From positions 1 through 38,036 of the forward strand of contig JADLHA010000010.1 in assembly GCA_020848995.1 (NCBI GenBank): a stretch of 38,036 nt of DNA. Reading direction: 5' to 3'. This DNA is from Saprospiraceae bacterium. Its GTDB lineage: Bacteria; Bacteroidota; Bacteroidia; Chitinophagales; Saprospiraceae. The position numbers and the translations under genes are program-made. A model generated the notes under the pieces. It saw nothing but the letters and a program-made list of their open reading frames with translations. It did not search any database and was not told the origin of the DNA. How positions within the stretch are numbered: position 1 is the stretch's first letter; every line of letters starts with the position of its first letter. Below are positions 34,027 through 38,036 of the stretch, in pieces.

Positions 34027-34775
34027 GGTTCCTTTACAAGTACTACAAAAAGACCAATCACCGCTTTTTTTCAAGGGACAAGCATTTTGCCGAAAGGCTA
34101 CAGCAACTCGTTGGGTTTACACCATCCAACATATACATTTTTAAAGTCGCTTTTTACCATAAGTCAACGCTCAACAACTCGGGGAGTGTTGGAAATGGTC
34201 TTTACCAGTCAAACGAGCGCCTCGAATTCCTTGGTGACGCGCTGCTCAGCTTTGTGGTTGGCGAGTACCTGTTTCGCAAATACCCGGGTGCCGACGAAGG
34301 ATTTCTTACCAAAATGCGGTCCAAGATCGTTAAGCGAAAAATGCTCAATTACGTTGCTGAGCAAATGGGCCTTGATCACCTGATGCAGGAATTTAACCAG
34401 ACGGCCATCTCGCAGTCGATGCTGGGGAATGCACTGGAAGCGCTGGTTGGCGCCATTTATCTCGAACAAGGGTTTGACTATTCCAGGAATTTTATCATCA
34501 GCAGAATTCTTAAAAGATACATCAACATCGACCACCTGGAGTTGTTCGACGACAACTACAAGAGCCAATTGCTCGAATGGTGCCAGAAGCACGCAAAAGA
34601 CATTGACTTTAAAGTGTTGAGCAAGTTCAAAGCAGACAAGCGCGACCGGTTCAAGGTGGGCGTTTTTGTCGATGGTGCCGAAGTTGCCTTTGCAGAGGAT
34701 TACAACAAAAAAAGCGCCGAGCAGGTGGCCTCGCAATTGGCCCTTCGTCAGTTGGGTGTCAGGGAAAGAAACTGA
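34020..34775 (+). CDS. rnc: Ribonuclease III
   Basis: 251 aa. It cuts double-stranded RNA in rRNA and mRNA processing. The RNase III domain has the signature NERLEFLGDALLSF with metal ligands E66, E69 and D73. The second site reads LGNALEALVGA, with E140 kept and Asn (N137) where E. coli has D114. A double-stranded RNA-binding domain (about 180-250) follows, ending SAEQVASQLALRQLG. Translation is coupled to fabF by a 7-nt overlap. Confidence 0.95.
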   Translation: MLGFLYKYYKKTNHRFFSRDKHFAERLQQLVGFTPSNIYIFKVAFYHKSTLNNSGSVGNGLYQSNERLEFLGDALLSFVVGEYLFRKYPGADEGFLTKMRSKIVKRKMLNYVAEQMGLDHLMQEFNQTAISQSMLGNALEALVGAIYLEQGFDYSRNFIISRILKRYINIDHLELFDDNYKSQLLEWCQKHAKDIDFKVLSKFKADKRDRFKVGVFVDGAEVAFAEDYNKKSAEQVASQLALRQLGVRERN

Positions 34776-34796
34776 TTCCTTCATTTTTAGCTTGGC

Positions 34797-35759
34797 GTGA
34801 GCCGGGACCCCTCTAAATATTATTTTGCCAGACTGCGACCCGATAAAGAGCGTCGCCTGTTTGCAGGTACGCAACTATTACACGAATGGCTTTTGAAGCA
34901 ACTCGAGCTGGGCTTATACCGCAATCAGGACCTGGCCCTGACGGCTGCCGAGATTGCCAGGTACCTGGTCGACCACGGACTTCCTTCCATTGCCCGCAAG
35001 CTGCGCTTATTGGCAGAAGCTGCAGAAACGGGCGGGGACGGCCGTCTGACAGCATTCATGCTTTTTTCTGAGCTGCTCCTGTTCTGCAGGCGCATGCAGA
35101 CCGTTTCTGGTCTCAACGGGATGGAACGGGAGGATTTACTGAGCTTTTGTGGAGTTCCATTCTACAAACGCGATTTGCCCGCAAACCGGGTGTTGCGGGA
35201 CCGCTGGCTATACATGGGAAAGGTGGTTGAACAAGAGGAGCAACTCAACATTTCCCGGCATTGGTTTTATGGACTTCAGAGTCAAAGAAAAGCCCTCGTC
35301 ATAAACTTTCAGGCAGGGAAGCAGCAGGAAGCGTTGACCTACAAAAGGGGATTTTGTTATGAATCTCCCGCGACCTTTTATCCTTCGAATACTCCATTCA
35401 GGGTAGCGGGTATAGATGCCTCCTCGGCCAGTCAACAATGGAATATGCCCCCAGTGGCACTATCCGTTGCCGATGCGCTTGACGATTTTGCAAAGATGCT
35501 CGTGCTGAATCCATTTTTACGCAGCACCTTTTATCTGCTTGAAAGCCCTCAACTGGTGCGTTTACGCGATGTGTGCTACCTCCGGAGCGGCAACCGTGGC
35601 CTGATTCCGATTTCGAATGATGCACGTCAGTTGCCTGCTATTTATGGTCTTGGAGGATTGCCCAATGTTTGTTTTGCAGCGGAGTATTGTGATCGCCAAT
35701 ACCATGTCATTGCAATCATTGCGGGGGAACGCTTTATTCCTATCGGAAGGATGGCCTGA
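34797..35759 (+). CDS. SWIM-family protein C-terminal module, without the SWIM zinc finger
   Basis: 320 aa from a GTG; an in-frame TAG three codons upstream rules out a longer form. From memory of the family, it matches the region that follows the zinc finger in bacterial SWIM zinc finger proteins. That region has a helical part with LLHEWLLKQLELGL, EIARYLVDHGLPSIARKLR, then a VLRDRWLYMGKVVEQEEQL linker. A strand part follows, RHWFYGLQSQRKALVINFQAG, with PATFYPSNTPFRV after it. The N-terminal CxC...CxH finger is absent. The usual MoxR/VWA neighbours are also absent. It may be a stand-alone domain or an old remnant, though the frame is intact over 320 codons. It starts 21 nt after rnc and may be in its operon. 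Function unknown. Confidence 0.7.
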   Translation: MSRDPSKYYFARLRPDKERRLFAGTQLLHEWLLKQLELGLYRNQDLALTAAEIARYLVDHGLPSIARKLRLLAEAAETGGDGRLTAFMLFSELLLFCRRMQTVSGLNGMEREDLLSFCGVPFYKRDLPANRVLRDRWLYMGKVVEQEEQLNISRHWFYGLQSQRKALVINFQAGKQQEALTYKRGFCYESPATFYPSNTPFRVAGIDASSASQQWNMPPVALSVADALDDFAKMLVLNPFLRSTFYLLESPQLVRLRDVCYLRSGNRGLIPISNDARQLPAIYGLGGLPNVCFAAEYCDRQYHVIAIIAGERFIPIGRMA

Positions 35760-35770
35760 ACTAAAGTTCG

Positions 35771-36214
35771 CTAACTCTTGGCGGCACGGGAATAATTCGG
35801 AAGGACGCTCTCGATAAACTCTTTGCAGAATGCTTTGATTTCATTCCTGACCTTCCTGAAAACGGCAATTACTTCCTCATGGCTTCCGGTTGCAGTTGCC
35901 GGATCCCTGAAATCCCGGTGAATGATCAGCGTGTCAGCTGGAAAGTGCGGACAACTCTCCTTTGCATGATCGCAAACGGTAATCACCATGTCAAATCGCG
36001 TGTTGCCCAGCTCATCCACGGATTTTGAGCGTTGCCCACTCACGTCAATTCCATCTTCGCGCATGACCTGCACCATGAGCGGATTTAAGCCCTCTGCCCG
36101 GATGCCGGCAGAGCGGATCGAAAGTTCTTCGGAAAAATGTTTCAGGTATGCTTCGGCCATCTGACTCCGGCAGCTGTTTCCCGTGCATAAGACGAGGATG
36201 CTTTGAGCTTTCAT
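35771..36214 (-). CDS. arsC: Arsenate reductase, thioredoxin-coupled type (LMW phosphatase fold)
   Basis: 147 aa. It reduces arsenate to arsenite in the cytoplasm. The P-loop VLCTGNSCRSQMAEA holds the nucleophile C10 and C15. The resolving pair C81 and C88 lies in ITVCDHAKESCPHFP, the arrangement of the S. aureus pI258 ArsC class that hands electrons to thioredoxin. The DP motif (FRDPA) near 105 supplies the general acid. It is the last gene of an arsR-arsM-arsC operon, 53 bp behind arsM. Its end faces the SWIM-family gene with only 11 bp between, so no terminator fits there. Confidence 0.94.
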   Translation of the reverse strand: MKAQSILVLCTGNSCRSQMAEAYLKHFSEELSIRSAGIRAEGLNPLMVQVMREDGIDVSGQRSKSVDELGNTRFDMVITVCDHAKESCPHFPADTLIIHRDFRDPATATGSHEEVIAVFRKVRNEIKAFCKEFIESVLPNYSRAAKS

Positions 36215-36267
36215 AACGGATTGGATAAATACCGGTGCTTAGAAGTCGCTAAGATAACTTGCAATGA

Positions 36268-37077
36268 TCAAACGGGTTTAACGCCGCTTAGGGTCATACT
36301 GAAAATTCCAAACGCGCCTGACCGGTACAGGTCGAGCTCCTCCGGACTGAGGTGGTTTGTAAGAATGTCATCCGGGATCACGATGTTCCGGTATTTTTGG
36401 ACATCGACAGGTGTGAAGCCTGCATTATAGATTATCGAAAGGTACTCCGGTTTTGTAACAGCCCCCGAGACGCATCCTGCATACAGTTCAGCCTGTTGGC
36501 GCAGTCGATCCGGAATGTTGCCTTCCAGGACGACGTCCGAAATGGAAAAGTGCCCTCCGGGTTTGAGAATGCGGAATACTTCTTTGTACGCTTTGCCTTT
36601 GTCAGGTACCAGATTGAGTACGCAGTTGCTTACGACAACGTCAGCGAAATGTTCATTGAGAGGAAGTTGCTCGATGTCTCCCTGAATGAACGTTACATTG
36701 TCGAAACCCAGTTTGCGGGCATTGTTTCTTGCCTTTTCAACCATTTCAGGAGTGAAATCAACGCCAACCACCATTCCGGTTGGTCCCGTTTCCTGGCGCG
36801 CAACGAAACAGTCATTTCCGGCACCTGAACCCAGGTCAACGACGGTATCCCCCGGCTTGATCCGGGCAAATTCGGTGGGCAGCCCACACCCAAGACCTAA
36901 GTCGGCATTGGGAACATAGCCACTGAGGGTTGAGTAATCCTCGGTCATGATGTTGTAAACTTCCGAGCTGCAATTTCCGGAACCACAACAGGAGGATTTG
37001 TTCTGTTGTAAACTCTGCCGGGCAATGGTAGCATACTTTTCCCGGACCATGTTTTTAATTTCATCTATGCTTTTCAT
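36268..37077 (-). CDS. arsM: Arsenite S-adenosylmethionine methyltransferase
   Basis: 269 aa. It methylates As(III) using SAM, giving methylated and volatile arsenicals. The SAM site is DTVVDLGSGAGNDCFVARQ (motif I, about 78-96) with GVDFTPEMVEKA after it. The arsenic-binding cysteines are in place: C64 (GLGCGLP), C152 (SNCVLNL) and C202 (GCVSGA). A Cys-rich N-terminus (SSCCGSGNCSS, C30/C31/C36) may help capture metalloid. It lies 40 bp behind arsR. Confidence 0.95.
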   Translation of the reverse strand: MKSIDEIKNMVREKYATIARQSLQQNKSSCCGSGNCSSEVYNIMTEDYSTLSGYVPNADLGLGCGLPTEFARIKPGDTVVDLGSGAGNDCFVARQETGPTGMVVGVDFTPEMVEKARNNARKLGFDNVTFIQGDIEQLPLNEHFADVVVSNCVLNLVPDKGKAYKEVFRILKPGGHFSISDVVLEGNIPDRLRQQAELYAGCVSGAVTKPEYLSIIYNAGFTPVDVQKYRNIVIPDDILTNHLSPEELDLYRSGAFGIFSMTLSGVKPV

Positions 37078-37117
37078 GGTGGTCTTTTTTTAAAAGTGAC
37101 AATTTGGGATCAAGGAA

Positions 37118-37450
37118 TCAACAACAGTCATTTTTTTTACCCTCAGACAGATTCAAAAAGTGCTTCAACCCTTTTGTGAGGAGCTGCCATTGTTTGCGAT
37201 CTATGCAATAACAGGTAGCAGGTCCGGATACCTCACCACGAATGAGACCAGCCCGATGAAGGGCTTTCAGATGCTGGCTGATGGTGCTCTGTGCAAGGGG
37301 CAACTCGCTGACCAGGTCTCCACAAATGCAGCGGTCTCTTTTGAGCAACAACCGCAAAATGGCAATGCGTGCAGGATGCCCAAGGGCTTTTGAAAACTGT
37401 GCCAGGCGGTTTTCTGTATCGGAGAACAAGGCAGATTTTGTCCGTCCCAT
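37118..37450 (-). CDS. arsR: ArsR-family arsenite-responsive repressor
   Basis: 110 aa winged-helix repressor. The DNA-recognition helix is in [21 protein letters not shown]. The metal site resembles the E. coli type, R-C41-I-C43-GDLV in helix 3; further cysteines at 80/82 and 109/110 may add to it. It releases DNA on binding As(III), which would switch on arsM and arsC. A perfect inverted repeat abuts its start codon, the likely autoregulatory operator. Confidence 0.94.
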   Translation of the reverse strand: MGRTKSALFSDTENRLAQFSKALGHPARIAILRLLLKRDRCICGDLVSELPLAQSTISQHLKALHRAGLIRGEVSGPATCYCIDRKQWQLLTKGLKHFLNLSEGKKNDCC

Positions 37451-37468
37451 TATCGTAAAATTACGATA
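37451..37468 (-). promoter_or_regulatory. Probable ArsR operator
   Basis: Perfect 8-bp inverted repeat (37451-37458 and 37461-37468, TATCGTAA and TTACGATA) with a 2-bp centre, touching the arsR ATG. On the minus strand it contains TAATTTTA, a -7-like box, so a bound repressor would cover the promoter and the start codon. Confidence 0.7.
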
Positions 37469-37862
37469 AATAAACCGGGGTTGGAAGGAAATGGTTCAAA
37501 AAAATTGCAAAAACTTCATCACAGGAAGGACGTGTTTTCCATTCAAAGGCTTCCCATGGGGGGCATCAGAGCGCTCTGAGGACGACGGGGTAAGGGCGTT
37601 GCCGCTGAAATAGGCTGGACTGGCGGGGAAGTTACACCCTTGGCGGCCCCAGGCGGCAACCGGCTATGAACGAACAGGTGGCACGTGCCTGTAAGAAGGA
37701 GTACATGGCATTCTACTGCATAGAATTTTGGTCATGAGCTTATGGACTTGGGTAGATGCACCCATGATCATTCCTGGCTACTCAAGTGTATCTGCAGGCA
37801 TCAGACCGCGCATTTCAATCCTGCGATCAAAAAACTTAAGGGCACTTCTAAAAACTACATTT
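37469..37862. other. Intergenic region, no gene recognised
   Basis: About 390 bp without a supported gene, tRNA or terminator on either strand. Short imperfect inverted repeats occur near 37730-37775 (GGGT/ACCC within a longer imperfect repeat), too weak to call. Confidence 0.5.
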
Positions 37863-38036
37863 TGATGACAGAATGAAAAGGGCTGCCTCCCTGCCCTCCC
37901 TGTTGATGACAGAATGAAAAGGGCTGCCTCCCTGCCCTCCCTGTTGATGCCAGAATGAAAAGGGCTGCCTCCCTCCACTCCCTGTTGATGCCAGAATGAA
38001 AAGGGCTGCCTCCCTCCACTCCCTGTTGATGCCAGA
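37863..38036. repeat. 41-bp direct tandem repeat array, runs off the window
   Basis: Units begin at 37863, 37904, 37945, 37986 and 38027 (the last is cut by the window end). Each starts TGATGMCAGAATGAAAAGGG and ends in a C/T-rich tract CTGCCTCCCT...CCCTGT. Units 1-2 (GACAG..., CTGCCCT) and 3-4 (GCCAG..., CTCCACT) form two sequence types, each internally identical. There are no variable spacers, so it is not a CRISPR. The unit length is not a multiple of 3, which argues against coding repeats. Confidence 0.92.

Noticed and set aside
37863-38036. CRISPR array
   Set aside because: The 41-bp units are directly adjacent with no unique spacers, and no cas gene is nearby.

Overview
The window looks like chromosomal DNA from a Bacteroidetes (Bacteroidota) bacterium, most likely of the Saprospiria/Chitinophagales side; that rank is inferred from gene content only. 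The pointers are four secreted proteins ending in a type IX secretion (T9SS) sorting domain with a Y/F-P-N-P motif, a Bacteroidetes-style exbB-exbD-exbD-tonB cluster, the pyk/TPR/DUF4292/EnvC-like block, YidD, and promoter-like TAnnTTTG motifs in place of an E. coli -10 box. Base composition is balanced, broken by three short AT-rich islands. I see no transposase, integrase, phage gene, CRISPR array or recognisable defence locus.

Layout. 1-2.7 kb: 3' part of a large SdrD_B-repeat surface protein. 2.9-7.6 kb (minus): TolC-like protein, pdxH, then lon. 7.7-9.0 kb (plus): a lipoprotein cytochrome c overlapping an SDR-fold protein that lacks its catalytic residues. 9.3-13.1 kb: two convergent T9SS cargo genes, one PA-domain and one Omp28/thioredoxin-like. 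13.3-15.0 kb (minus): tRNA-Leu(GAG), a lipoprotein and yidD. 15.26-15.50 kb (plus): no gene, but a promoter-like pair, foldable sequence and a strong terminator, so a probable structured non-coding RNA of about 200 nt. 15.6-18.4 kb: a CMD-family protein with a four-helix membrane protein (minus), diverging from an AI-2E family transporter and a TM-helix-repeat channel-like protein (plus). 18.6-19.5 kb: OmpA-family lipoprotein. 20.1-23.2 kb: exbB, exbD1, exbD2, tonB and an attached 58-residue membrane ORF. 23.4-27.1 kb: rmuC and another T9SS/Omp28-like protein. 27.3-32.3 kb (minus): pyk, TPR protein, DUF4292 lipoprotein and EnvC-like activator, with 4-nt overlaps at two of the three junctions. 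32.4-35.8 kb (plus): acpP, fabF, rnc and a SWIM-family C-terminal module without its zinc finger. 35.8-37.5 kb (minus): arsR, arsM, arsC. 37.86 kb to the end: 41-bp tandem repeats running off the window.

How the genes fit together. Much of the window serves the cell envelope: TonB-ExbBD energises outer-membrane uptake, OmpA and the EnvC-like protein act at the peptidoglycan, the TolC-like protein is an outer-membrane channel, and the T9SS cargo goes to the cell surface or beyond. Core housekeeping (Lon, PdxH, Pyk, AcpP, FabF, RNase III, RmuC) is interleaved. The arsenic operon combines a repressor, an arsenite methyltransferase and an arsenate reductase, with no efflux pump in view. No new multi-gene system is obvious. 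The points most worth following up are the 15.3-15.5 kb RNA, the zinc-finger-less SWIM protein, the small ORF behind tonB and the degenerate SDR coupled to a cytochrome.
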